From positions 119,939 through 183,938 of the forward strand of contig CAJAFV010000079.1 in NCBI GenBank assembly GCA_903939115.1: a DNA stretch of 64,000 nt, read 5' to 3'. The notes beneath the pieces were generated by a model that searched no databases, was not told the DNA's origin, and saw nothing but the letters and a program-made list of their open reading frames with translations. A program made the translations under genes and the position numbers. How positions within the stretch are numbered: the stretch's first letter is position 1; every line of letters starts with the position of its first letter. This DNA is from an uncultured Geobacteraceae bacterium (lineage in GTDB: Bacteria; Desulfobacterota; Desulfuromonadia; Geobacterales; Pseudopelobacteraceae). This document shows, one piece after another, positions 24,033-33,261 of this stretch.

Positions 24033-25986
24033 TCTGTTGCTGACAATGGTGGCAGGCACATCTTCGGCATTGGCTGCTGACGGAACAGCGTTAGGAGAGG
24101 CAACCGGAAAGTCTGCTCTGACAAGGTTTGGCAGCAAGAACAAGGTCAACAGTACTATTTCACAACCCATGACTAATTCGGCCAACCTCATGCAGACGGT
24201 TGACGGCTCGAAAAGTTTTCAGGCGACGCTCAATGCCCCCTCTTCAAGCAAGTTCCTTGAGGTATTTATCCAGCCGGCGGGAACGGGCGATCTTCAACAG
24301 GTAATCATCAGCCAGGACAACAATGCCGACGGTACAACGGACAATGTTTACTCGCTGCCTGTGCTTGTTTCCGCCGTTTGTGCCAATGGCTTCATCTCCT
24401 GTACGGCGGGAACCTGGCAAAACTGCTCTAACTACATATGGGGGGCTGATGCAAGCAATAACGTCACGGCGCTACCGGCGTCGCTTACCGATCTTGGCGG
24501 ATGCTACTGTATCAACAGCAGTTGCGGAAGCAATCTGATCTGGCAGAACAGCTCCATAGTGTTAAAAGACCTTGGCGGCGGCATCGTTAACGCCATACAC
24601 CAGAATAACCCTGCCTTAACCATCAGCAGCGTCAGTACCGACCTGGTCACCATTACGTATTTCGGGCAAATCACCAACAGCACCCCGACATCGGCAAATA
24701 GCATCACGGCGTTAGCCTCATCACCGGCCATAAACGTGGCAGCTGGTTATTATAGAAACCCGGCTCAACTGACCGCTGCCAGGGACAATATCTCTATCTC
24801 TCAAGCATCGGACCCGAACAGTTTCTACTACATGATGTCGAACTCCTTAGCGGCTCAGAACTCTCAAGGGAAAATGAGTACCTGCTCGGTTGATAGAGTG
24901 GCCGGAGTAACCAGCACTACCAAATCATACAATGATTCCGGGGTAACTCAGGTCTGCACTGAACATTTTTTGGATATCAGAATTCATAAGGTCGACGATC
25001 TTACCTTTAAACTTGAATACCTTGATTCCTGGCCTCATAGCACGCCACATGGCGGAGGCTGTAACGATAACCCCGGGGGCGATGGCTGGCATTTACTAAA
25101 TACTGTTGCCCTCACCACTGCGAATCCTGGTTCACTTGGAAAACTGATAACGGCCACTTTTGCTTTTACCAATGTTAGCGGTCCTGGCTGTAATACCGGT
25201 TCGGCATCTGTTGACGGAATAATCAATGGCTTCGACACACCTGCTACCGTAAGTGGTGCATGTCCGAGTGGGGGAGTACAGTTCCCTACTATTGACTGGA
25301 ATTACTTTTTTGAATTTGGAGTCGACGAGTACGCTGAATCTATTGATAACAAATGTTCGGCACTGGAGAACGATTCCGGTTGCACGATAAAAGATGAACT
25401 GATCGATGGCGTTGTTACCTACCAGAATTTCACCGCAACCGGCCTTAACCAACTCCCCGCATGTCAATTATTTACTGGCTCAGTAGGATCCAACAAAGTA
25501 TGCCGACCGTGGTGGCATAAAAAACGCACATATGTGTGCGGTACGGCGGCGCCGTTTGACTTCTCGAATGTAGGCACTCGTTTTGGCAAGGTGGAAACGA
25601 CAGCTACCGATAACACAACGACACTTACGTTTCAGGATACACGTCTGGGCCCTACTGGATGGAGTACGGCCAATGGCAGTATTGGCATATCCAAAACCCT
25701 GGGAGCTGACTGTGAATTGGGGTGTAAAACCCGTACACCGAAAACTGACACCCAAACGACGACGAGCGGGAATGTGACAGACCTCAGGGTGCCTGGACAG
25801 TCCTTTGATATTTTCTACCGGACGTGTGTCGAGGGAACATGCCCTGTTGAGAGCCCGGCAGAACAGATTGTGGAGGACTGTACCTGCCTCAACAACTTTC
25901 CGGAAACAGCAGTGTTTGTCCAGACACTTCGCTTGGCCGGCAAGGACACTATCTGTTCTAGCGGTCAAAAAAAGCCCATGCAGTAG
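23989..25986 (+). CDS. Secreted cysteine-rich protein of the tra operon, unknown
   Basis: It encodes 665 residues. A signal peptide (TAVSLLLTMVAGTSSALA) is followed by a Ser/Thr/Asn-rich, beta-like region and about two dozen cysteines (GGCYCINSSCGSN; CSALENDSGCTIKD; CELGCKTRTPK). The start overlaps traC and the stop is eleven bases before traN. I do not recognise a family. Place and composition suggest an exported partner of TraN in mating-pair contact; this is inference. Disulfides would need the DsbC-like protein encoded upstream. Confidence 0.6.
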   Translation: MKMPSAKWSKSTAVSLLLTMVAGTSSALAADGTALGEATGKSALTRFGSKNKVNSTISQPMTNSANLMQTVDGSKSFQATLNAPSSSKFLEVFIQPAGTGDLQQVIISQDNNADGTTDNVYSLPVLVSAVCANGFISCTAGTWQNCSNYIWGADASNNVTALPASLTDLGGCYCINSSCGSNLIWQNSSIVLKDLGGGIVNAIHQNNPALTISSVSTDLVTITYFGQITNSTPTSANSITALASSPAINVAAGYYRNPAQLTAARDNISISQASDPNSFYYMMSNSLAAQNSQGKMSTCSVDRVAGVTSTTKSYNDSGVTQVCTEHFLDIRIHKVDDLTFKLEYLDSWPHSTPHGGGCNDNPGGDGWHLLNTVALTTANPGSLGKLITATFAFTNVSGPGCNTGSASVDGIINGFDTPATVSGACPSGGVQFPTIDWNYFFEFGVDEYAESIDNKCSALENDSGCTIKDELIDGVVTYQNFTATGLNQLPACQLFTGSVGSNKVCRPWWHKKRTYVCGTAAPFDFSNVGTRFGKVETTATDNTTTLTFQDTRLGPTGWSTANGSIGISKTLGADCELGCKTRTPKTDTQTTTSGNVTDLRVPGQSFDIFYRTCVEGTCPVESPAEQIVEDCTCLNNFPETAVFVQTLRLAGKDTICSSGQKKPMQ

Positions 25987-25997
25987 AGAGGTGGTAA

Positions 25998-28900
25998 ATG
26001 TTTCGTTTCATGTATGCTGTACTGTATTCGCTGGTACTTCTCTCTTTTACCGGTGTGCCAACTACCGTACTCGCGGTCAGTTGCAATGACCTGATTCCTG
26101 GTACAACGCACCGCTATGCCGATGCTCTGGTGTTTTTTACGGGGCATAACGGTAAAACTTATGCACTCGCAAAATCTGCTGCTACCGGTAGTACAGCACT
26201 TCCTGACGGTTACTTCGCTTTTTCTGCTGATATCTCTCAGGAGTATAAAGTTGCCGGAACGGACATTGGCTCACTCAAGCAGATGGTAGAGCTCGGAAAA
26301 TATGGTGCAGCAAAGCCGGTAACTATTGACAGCACCGCAACCCAGGATTTTATCATCAAGCGTTTTGGAACTTATCTGGGAGCAGCGACCTCCGGGCAAA
26401 GCACATATATTGACGCCTGGAAAGAGTTTGGCACTGGAGTGGCGTTCACAACTCTCTCCGGGACGGCTTTAACGTTTGATGCCCTGACTTCAGGTGGTAA
26501 AAGCGCATACAGCGGGCAGGCACCACAGGCTGTCGTCATGGGTTCCAATGGTGAATGGGCCAGTGGCCAGGACGGTGTCAGGACTTCTCAAATTGTCGAG
26601 TTTCCCGGAATACTTGATTGCGCTTTGACGCCACTTGATCCAAATGCGATAACTCTTCCACCACAACCGCCATCGCCACCGACTGATCCAAACGCGCTCA
26701 GCACTATCATATGTGGTCAGGATCTTAACGGTAACGGGTACGCTGCTGACCCTGGTGAAGTGGCAAACTGCATCCAGACGGTGCAGGGACAATTTTGTCC
26801 GATCGCTTCAACAAAGTGCGTAGAAACATATAACGCCGCCGTCTGCCCAGGTGGTTCTCTGCTGGAACCGACCCGTGACATGTGCCAGGCAGCTGCCACG
26901 ACCGTTTGCGGCAATGGCTATGCATGGGACTCTACTATTGATAAATGCACCAAAACCGTAGTTTGTCCGGAAAACGGGACCCTTAATCCGATAACCGACC
27001 GCTGCGAGAAGCTGGTACAAAATGATTGTTTGCCTGGGTATTCCTATGACGCCAACCAGGCAAGTCCGACCTATGATCTCTGTGTTAAATCTGTTGCCTG
27101 CACTGATGGCGGCTCCTTTGTCGCAGCAAAAGATCGCTGTGAGAAAGCCTGGATGCCGACTTGTGACACGGCTAATGGCTATATTTACAACCCGCTGTCG
27201 GGTGTTTGCCAACGTACACCCACCTGCACATATGGCAGCTACAACCCCTCATATAACCTGTGTATCGAACCTATAGTGACTTCTTGCCCCAGTGGTTACA
27301 ATTATTCCACAAGCCGCTCCCGCTGTGAAAAATCGCCGGAGTGCCCCAGCGGAACGACCTATAATGCGACCACAAACAAATGCGATGCCATAACCAATGC
27401 GACAACACAGCAGGTTCTGGCGTGCAGCCCAACTTCGTTTCTCTGTTTGCCGGGAAGCAGCTCCTGTTGCAATATCAACATTTCCTGCCCAAATGGTGCA
27501 CAGGGACAGGTTGCCGTAGATGCCCAATATTGCTGTCTTGGTTCTGACTCTGCCACATTTCAATCACCTGCTGAATTACTTACCAGAAAAGAGCTGACCA
27601 GCACCGGATATGCGCTGTCTGCACTTCAGTGTGACAGTGCAGGTAGCTGCAGCTATTACTTTATGGATCGATATTGTGGTGACGGCTCACCAGCTAGTGC
27701 CTGGTCTCTGGCGGGAAACTTCACCATGGCTTCAATGCAATCGGTCTGCTTGCCTGGTCAGACGCTTGTCAATGGTAATCAATGTCTGGCTGCCACCAAC
27801 CCGACTTGTGCCGGTGGCAGTTTCGATCCCGGACTTGATGTTTGCTGGACGAGCTACTCGCCAACCTGTAGTCAGGGTACCTACGACAGTGCCACTGGAC
27901 TCTGTACCCTTGTGCCTTCCTGCCCAGGCGGTACGCTGAATTCTTCAACCGATCTTTGTGAGGCCACCATCAGTAGGGACTGCGGCATCTACTCTTTGGA
28001 TTTAAGTGCAAATATCTGTTTCTCCGCTCCGGTTTGCGCCAGCGGAGCATATGACCCGAACCTCAATGTATGTCTGTCATCAATATCTCGAAATTGTGGT
28101 TCGTACAGTTGGAGCCAATCTGATTTCAAATGCCTTCTGGGAGTTACCTGTCCTCAAGATCCGGTATTTTCCCTCAAGGCAACCACGACCTTCTCCACAA
28201 GCCTTGATAAATGCATTTCCGATGTGCAACACGATTGCCCAGCCGGTACGACCTATACACCGTTCCCAATCGGCATGTGTGAAGCAATTCCGACCTGTAG
28301 TGGTTCAGGCGTCTACGATCCGCTCAAGGATAATTGTTTTGGCGGCTTTAATACCTGCCCGCTCGGCAACCAGTACACATGTATGGAATATCAAGGTGTA
28401 ATGCAGTGCTCGGCGAACCCTTGCATCAACCCGGCGGCACCTGGAGCTGAGGAGATTACGACACTTGACGAATCGATGCTAAAAGATGACGCCCGCGATA
28501 CGGATGGAAATTGCCTTGGGCAACTGTACATCTTTAACGGCAAGGCCTCCCGGTGCAGACCGCCCGGCCTGACTGTCGGAATGATAAACAATTGCTGCGA
28601 AAGTGATGAAGCGATGACAGAAGATACCGGCAATACGATTTCTACAACTGTCAGTGCTATCCAGACGGCCTACGAGATTGGACAGGTTGCCTATTACTCT
28701 TCCATGGTTACAAGCGGGGCGGCAACACTCACGCCTCTCGTTGGCACAACATCAGTCGGCATTGTAACCGCAACGGGTGGCACCACCTTGGTAAGTGGAT
28801 CGGTAGCAACCGGCGTCTCTGCAGCGGCTGCCAGCGGTACCAGCGGAGCGGCTGCCGTCTCTTCAGGACTGCAGGCGTATGCGGGTGCTCTTTTTAATCC

Positions 28901-29351
28901 TGCGACCATAGTGATAGCTGTCGTTGTGCTGGTTGTGATGAAAGTCCTGATGGGCAGTGGCTGTGATCAGGGGGATATCCAGACAGGTATGCAGGAAAAG
29001 GCGAAGGATTGCCATTTCGTGGGAGACTATTGTCAGAAAAGGTACCGTTTCATTGGCTGTGTCCAAAAGGCGAAGGGGTATTGCTGTTTTAACTCGAAAA
29101 TGGCGCGGATTATCCATGAACAGGGCAGGCATCAATTGAATGCTTTTCAACCAAATGGCGACTGGGGATTACCGGCTTCTCCCAACTGTCGCGGCTTTAC
29201 TCCTGATGAGTTTCAGGCGCTTGATTTTTCAAGGATCGATCTTTCGGAATACTTTAGCGACATCCAAAAGGATCTGACCAACAAAATACAAGGAGCCCAG
29301 CAAACGATTACCAACAGTATCAATACAAAATTCCAGAAGGTCACCCAATGA
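25998..29351 (+). CDS. traN: TraN, mating-pair stabilisation adhesin (expanded)
   Basis: It encodes 1117 residues, well above the F-plasmid TraN size (about 600). A signal peptide is followed by an N-terminal domain, about fifteen Cys-rich repeats (GYxxxxxxxxC...CPxG type, ~235-800, for example CPENGTLNPITDRCEK), a hydrophobic Ala/Thr-rich stretch (~900-985) and the TraN C-terminal block CCFNSKMARIIHEQGR, NCRGFTPDEFQALDFSRIDL. TraN sits in the outer membrane and holds recipient cells. The repeats may set receptor range. A four-base overlap couples it to traW. Confidence 0.85.
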   Translation: MFRFMYAVLYSLVLLSFTGVPTTVLAVSCNDLIPGTTHRYADALVFFTGHNGKTYALAKSAATGSTALPDGYFAFSADISQEYKVAGTDIGSLKQMVELGKYGAAKPVTIDSTATQDFIIKRFGTYLGAATSGQSTYIDAWKEFGTGVAFTTLSGTALTFDALTSGGKSAYSGQAPQAVVMGSNGEWASGQDGVRTSQIVEFPGILDCALTPLDPNAITLPPQPPSPPTDPNALSTIICGQDLNGNGYAADPGEVANCIQTVQGQFCPIASTKCVETYNAAVCPGGSLLEPTRDMCQAAATTVCGNGYAWDSTIDKCTKTVVCPENGTLNPITDRCEKLVQNDCLPGYSYDANQASPTYDLCVKSVACTDGGSFVAAKDRCEKAWMPTCDTANGYIYNPLSGVCQRTPTCTYGSYNPSYNLCIEPIVTSCPSGYNYSTSRSRCEKSPECPSGTTYNATTNKCDAITNATTQQVLACSPTSFLCLPGSSSCCNINISCPNGAQGQVAVDAQYCCLGSDSATFQSPAELLTRKELTSTGYALSALQCDSAGSCSYYFMDRYCGDGSPASAWSLAGNFTMASMQSVCLPGQTLVNGNQCLAATNPTCAGGSFDPGLDVCWTSYSPTCSQGTYDSATGLCTLVPSCPGGTLNSSTDLCEATISRDCGIYSLDLSANICFSAPVCASGAYDPNLNVCLSSISRNCGSYSWSQSDFKCLLGVTCPQDPVFSLKATTTFSTSLDKCISDVQHDCPAGTTYTPFPIGMCEAIPTCSGSGVYDPLKDNCFGGFNTCPLGNQYTCMEYQGVMQCSANPCINPAAPGAEEITTLDESMLKDDARDTDGNCLGQLYIFNGKASRCRPPGLTVGMINNCCESDEAMTEDTGNTISTTVSAIQTAYEIGQVAYYSSMVTSGAATLTPLVGTTSVGIVTATGGTTLVSGSVATGVSAAAASGTSGAAAVSSGLQAYAGALFNPATIVIAVVVLVVMKVLMGSGCDQGDIQTGMQEKAKDCHFVGDYCQKRYRFIGCVQKAKGYCCFNSKMARIIHEQGRHQLNAFQPNGDWGLPASPNCRGFTPDEFQALDFSRIDLSEYFSDIQKDLTNKIQGAQQTITNSINTKFQKVTQ

Positions 29352-29992
29352 TCCAGCGCTCACTACTGGCATTACTGGCAGGTGCAATCCTCTGTCTTTG
29401 TGTGTTAGCCGCACAGGCAAAAGAGCTGGGTACTTTTGGTAGAACATATCCGGTGGCCGAAAAGGATGCACTTAACGAAATCGAAGAGCGAGCCAGGCAG
29501 GTTGACTGGAACAAGGTACTGGACAAGAAAAAGGCTGAGAACTACGAGGGGCCGCCTGATAAAGGGAGCCTGCCGCGAGCTGAGCGCGAAAGAGTACGCC
29601 TGGTTGATATGACCTACACAACCGATATCGATGTTCCCGATGGCGCGGGAGGTATTCTCTATCCCAAAGGTTACACCTTCAATCCGCTTGAATATGTGAC
29701 GTACCCGAAAACAATTATCGTCATAAACGGCACTGACCGGGAACAGGTCGCCTGGTTTAATGACTCCGAGTACAGCCAGCGACTGGATGTGACGCTTCTG
29801 ATTACAGAAGGGGCGTTTGGAATTATTGCCCAGCAGGTCAAGCGCACGGTGTCCTATGTGAACAATAAAATCATCAGTCGCTGCCAGCTTATGGCTGTCC
29901 CCTCGATCATCAGGCAGCAGGGGAAAGTCATGGAGGTGACTGAAGTCGTTGTCCCAAAAATTCAAAAGAGCAAGAAACGGAGAAACGGATGA
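29348..29992 (+). CDS. traW: TraW, pilus assembly protein
   Basis: It encodes 214 residues with a signal peptide (LLALLAGAILCLCVLAAQA). ELGTFGRTYPVAEKDALNEI is the TraW hallmark, and YPKGYTFNPLEYVTYPKTII and ITEGAFGIIAQQ follow. It is a periplasmic factor of F-type pilus assembly, working with TrbC and TraU. Confidence 0.9.
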   Translation: MIQRSLLALLAGAILCLCVLAAQAKELGTFGRTYPVAEKDALNEIEERARQVDWNKVLDKKKAENYEGPPDKGSLPRAERERVRLVDMTYTTDIDVPDGAGGILYPKGYTFNPLEYVTYPKTIIVINGTDREQVAWFNDSEYSQRLDVTLLITEGAFGIIAQQVKRTVSYVNNKIISRCQLMAVPSIIRQQGKVMEVTEVVVPKIQKSKKRRNG

Positions 29993-30453
29993 ACAGGTTG
30001 CAACGTACAACGGTAATTCTTCTGGCAGCGGCTTTGTCAGGCTGTTCTCACGAGTCATGGACAAAGGTTGAGGAAACGACAAGGGCCTCCTCATTATTTA
30101 ATTCGGTGCTGTTTCCGGTCAATCTGGTGGCAAAGGCCGGACAAGCGATTTCTACTCCCGGCATGACATCTCTGTCTGATTCAGATGGCGGGAAGCGCAT
30201 CGAATATTCGCAACGAATTACTGCGGCGGCCAAAATTGATGAGGGAGAGTTCGCCCGGGCGTTTATCACGATCAGAGTCCGCTTTATGCAGGGTGACTAT
30301 GGCGATGTGTCGCCTGAACAGCTTCAAGCCAATGCCCGGCTGAAACCTGGAGATAAAGGAACTGTTGGGCGTTATCACTTTGGTCAAAATACCATTTTCG
30401 TGAAAAATGACGGAGATACATATAGGGTTCGCTATGAAGATGAAATGGAATAG
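29989..30453 (+). CDS. Lipoprotein between traW and traU
   Basis: It encodes 154 residues. The lipobox AALSGC gives a lipidated Cys near residue 19. A mature part with KIDEGEFARAFITIRVRF and GDKGTVGRYHFGQNTIFV follows. I do not recognise it. It overlaps both neighbours (ATGA with traW, 20 bases with traU), which ties its expression to pilus assembly genes. Confidence 0.65.
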   Translation: MNRLQRTTVILLAAALSGCSHESWTKVEETTRASSLFNSVLFPVNLVAKAGQAISTPGMTSLSDSDGGKRIEYSQRITAAAKIDEGEFARAFITIRVRFMQGDYGDVSPEQLQANARLKPGDKGTVGRYHFGQNTIFVKNDGDTYRVRYEDEME

Positions 30454-31447
30454 TCTGGTAATGCTGCTGGCACTTCTACTGCCCGGTACGCATGAAGCGA
30501 TTGGAGCATGCAGAGGCACCACGCTCAATCCTGTGACCGATATCTGCTGGCAATGTATGTTCCCTGCAATGATTGGTGGCGTCTCGACCGGTCGAGGTGG
30601 TGAACCTTCACCAGGTAATGTGACCTCTCCTGTCTGTGCCTGCCCGAACAGTAAAGGCGGCATTACCATCGGTGTGACTTCTGCCTTTTGGGAACACGCC
30701 CGCCTGATTGAAACGGTCAAGGACCCCTATTGCTTCCCGGCTTTCGGATCGGGCATGGTTAATCCGAAACCGGGTTTCTCTTCCGGAAGTATCAAGAGTA
30801 AAACAAATGGAGACGCGAACAAGTCGTTTCAGCAGGTGCATTATTACATCTTCCCCGCTTGGTCGATTCTGCAGCTGTTTATGGACTTTCCCTGCGCTGA
30901 AAAGGGGGCGTTTGATGTCGCCTATATGACGGAAGTCGATCCGATGTGGAATGACGATAGTCTCTCCTTTATCATTAATCCGGAGGCGCTTCTTTTTGCT
31001 AATCCGATTTCGCAGGCTGCCTGTGCTGCTGATAGTGTCGCCGCTGCCGTTTCAAGCCCTCTTGATCCACTTTTCTGGTGTATGGGGAGTTGGGGGTCAT
31101 TTTACCCGTTATCAGGAAGTATGAGTGACAACAACCCTCTCAATGTCAATGCCGGCCTTGCCGCCAGAATGCTCTTCAAACTGGGGCGGGAATCGCTGAT
31201 GTTTGATGTCGGCATCAATAAATGTGCAATGAATGGCGTCATGGCGCCGATTCTCACCAAGAGCAATTATCGGCTGCAAGAAGTAAGGCCGGTGAAAGGG
31301 AATGAATGTATCCCCATTGGACGATCAACCTTTATCTGGGGAGCAGGAAAAAACCCGCCCTGGGGAACGACACAGGGTTCCCCGGATAATTTTCTCTGGT
31401 CATTGACCCGAAGGAGGCTCTGTTGCGTAGGCTATGGCATAAACTGA
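30434..31447 (+). CDS. traU: TraU, conjugation/pilus assembly protein
   Basis: It encodes 337 residues from ATG 30434, with a signal peptide (SLVMLLALLLPGTHEAIG). LNPVTDICWQCMFPAMIGG, CACPNSKGGITIGVTSAFWE and YYIFPAWSILQLFMDFPC match TraU; many cysteines would form disulfides. It is a periplasmic factor needed for DNA transfer. The stop overlaps trbC by 25 bases. Confidence 0.92.
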   Translation: MKMKWNSLVMLLALLLPGTHEAIGACRGTTLNPVTDICWQCMFPAMIGGVSTGRGGEPSPGNVTSPVCACPNSKGGITIGVTSAFWEHARLIETVKDPYCFPAFGSGMVNPKPGFSSGSIKSKTNGDANKSFQQVHYYIFPAWSILQLFMDFPCAEKGAFDVAYMTEVDPMWNDDSLSFIINPEALLFANPISQAACAADSVAAAVSSPLDPLFWCMGSWGSFYPLSGSMSDNNPLNVNAGLAARMLFKLGRESLMFDVGINKCAMNGVMAPILTKSNYRLQEVRPVKGNECIPIGRSTFIWGAGKNPPWGTTQGSPDNFLWSLTRRRLCCVGYGIN

Positions 31448-32418
31448 CAATCGCCGCAGTTGCTATCACTGTTCCGGCAATGGCGAGTGGTGATGCTGCA
31501 ACGACCCGCCCGGCATTTATCGATACTCCTGACGCCTGCTATCAGGTAGAGCGTCAAATGGGAGAATCTGTTTATCTCAAGGCAGTCGGCAGCTGTGAAG
31601 GAAAACCGGGGAGGGCCTTTATAACGTCGAAGTTGGACACGGTGAAGATTTTTGTCGAAGGTTTGCTCTGGAAGGAGATGAAGGCTCAGTCGCTTTCTAT
31701 TCCCGATGTCGAGGTGAGTCTCAAGAAGGCGGAGGAGCTTGGCACATCAATCACTATCCCGACAAATGCATCTGAAATAAAGATGAAGGAAGCGGCAGAG
31801 CGAACGAACGTGGTCTATCAGTCGCCTGAGTTTCAAGGACGCCTGAAGGCAGAAGCAGAGAGAATCAAGCTGGCACTCTTTGGTGACGCCGTAGAGCAGT
31901 ATTACCCTGACAGTGGCAATCCGGCGCCAATCCAAGGGAAGTTGGGAGCCGATGAGCGGATCTATGTTTTTGTTTCATCCTCGATGCCGATACAGACAAT
32001 CAGAAATTATGCCGCTTCAATTGCAAGGTACGGTGATCCGAGAATTATGATGGTATTGCGCGGTTTTGTTGGCGGCGTGGGGAAGATTCAGCCGACAATC
32101 GATCTGGTTGGCCGGGTAGTGCAGCGTAATCCGGCCTGTAATCCTGTAAAAGAAGGAGAGTGCGAAATATTGCCTGTGCCTTTTGGAGTAGATCCTCTTC
32201 TGTTTCGGCGTTACGGGATTGATCGTGTACCTGCAGTTGTCTACGCTCGTGGTGTTAAAGCCGAGGACGCCGGTTTAAGTGAAGGTGATGACAAAAATGC
32301 CATTATTGGAGAATTTTGGAAAGCCTTTGGTGATGCCAGTCTTGAGTACATTGTAGAGCAGATGCAAAGAGATTCAGATTCGCAGGGACTGCTACAACTT
32401 GTAGATTCTTCGCGATAA
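31423..32418 (+). CDS. trbC: TrbC, F-type pilus assembly protein
   Basis: It encodes 331 residues from a TTG at 31423 placed after AAGGAGG. It has a signal peptide (LTIAAVAITVPAMASG), a helical middle, and the TrbC_Ftype domain (YVFVSSSMPIQTIRNYAASI, ~188; MMVLRGFVGGVGKIQPTIDL; DPLLFRRYGIDRVPAVVYAR). The last domain resembles a thioredoxin-like fold without the CxxC. It is the last tra gene on this strand. Confidence 0.88.
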   Translation: MRRLWHKLTIAAVAITVPAMASGDAATTRPAFIDTPDACYQVERQMGESVYLKAVGSCEGKPGRAFITSKLDTVKIFVEGLLWKEMKAQSLSIPDVEVSLKKAEELGTSITIPTNASEIKMKEAAERTNVVYQSPEFQGRLKAEAERIKLALFGDAVEQYYPDSGNPAPIQGKLGADERIYVFVSSSMPIQTIRNYAASIARYGDPRIMMVLRGFVGGVGKIQPTIDLVGRVVQRNPACNPVKEGECEILPVPFGVDPLLFRRYGIDRVPAVVYARGVKAEDAGLSEGDDKNAIIGEFWKAFGDASLEYIVEQMQRDSDSQGLLQLVDSSR

Positions 32419-32554
32419 GCAGATTGCCCTGCGTGAGCAGTCTACATGATATGCATGACAGATGACCGCCCACGTTTTCGAAATTAGTATGTTTGTTGAC
32501 CACGTCCAATATCTATGGTAGGAATTCGCCTCTCATTTTTACGAGGTACTATTT

Positions 32555-32722
32555 ATGACGCTGATGGAAGATGACCTACTGGCTACGCTGAAAGAATTAC
32601 TGGAATCATCTGAAATAATGACAAGTGGTGCAAAGTTTTCGGCTGACGAAATGGTTCGGTATAAGCAAGCAATTGAGTGCGCTAACCGAGCCATTACGCT
32701 TGCAGAGAGCTCAAATAGATAA
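32555..32722 (+). CDS. Small hypothetical protein before HU
   Basis: A 55-residue helical, acidic ORF (MTLMEDDLLATLKELLES start) sits behind ACGAGG and ends 37 bases before the HU start. I do not recognise it. Confidence 0.4.
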   Translation: MTLMEDDLLATLKELLESSEIMTSGAKFSADEMVRYKQAIECANRAITLAESSNR

Positions 32723-32759
32723 TTGGGGATATCATCCCTTCCAAAATCAAGGAGAGAAC

Positions 32760-33032
32760 ATGACAAAGGCAGAATTTGTGGCGAAAGTAGCTGAGAAGGC
32801 TGAACTGAAAAAGTCGGATGCAGAGAAGGCAGTCAATGCTTTCCTGGAAACGGTTACTGAGACTTTGAAAGCTGGTGACAAGGTGGTCTTTACCGGATTT
32901 GGTTCATTTGAAGTAACTGCGCGTGCTGCAAGAGAAGGCCGCAATCCCAGTACTGGAGAGAAAATGCAGATCAGTGCAACAAAGGCTCCCAAGTTTAAAG
33001 CTGGTAAGGGATTGAAAGACGCTGTCGCGTAG
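32760..33032 (+). CDS. HU-family DNA-binding protein
   Basis: It encodes 90 residues from ATG 32760 after AAGGAGAG. MTKAEFVAKVAEKAELKKSD, GFGSFEVTARAAREGRNPST and the basic C-terminus FKAGKGLKDAV define HU. It bends and compacts DNA and may help replication or recombination of the element. A terminator follows. Confidence 0.95.
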   Translation: MTKAEFVAKVAEKAELKKSDAEKAVNAFLETVTETLKAGDKVVFTGFGSFEVTARAAREGRNPSTGEKMQISATKAPKFKAGKGLKDAVA

Positions 33033-33059
33033 TCTCTTCTGATCATATTGCAGAAAGTC

Positions 33060-33095
33060 AGTAGCCACGTCGTAAGATGTGGCTACTGCTGTTTC
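33060..33095 (+). terminator. Terminator after HU
   Basis: AGTAGCCAC/GTGGCTACT is a perfect 9-bp stem with a 10-base loop followed by GCTGTTTC. The short T-run makes it moderate. Confidence 0.6.
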
Positions 33096-33146
33096 TATGA
33101 TTAAAATAATGAAAGGTAATATCGTCGAAAATAGGAGAGGAATAGT

Positions 33147-33200
33147 TTGAAAACACTTCTAGAAAGAGGCTTTCCTGTGGAATATAAGCAGGAAATCTGA
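33147..33200 (+). pseudogene. Possible start of a deleted gene
   Basis: TTG 33147 after AGGAGAGGAA begins a 17-codon frame (MKTLLERGFPVEYKQEI) that then stops. It looks like the beginning of a longer protein cut off by a deletion before the helicase gene. I cannot name the parent with confidence. Confidence 0.25.
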
Positions 33201-33261
33201 TATGTAATCACACGTTATTTTAAATGATTATGCTGTGATATGTTAACTGGGGGATTCATTA

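Noticed and set aside
33147..33200. Claim that the 17-codon remnant is the start of a specific methyltransferase
   Set aside because: The peptide is too short to name a parent family; listed only as a possible remnant.
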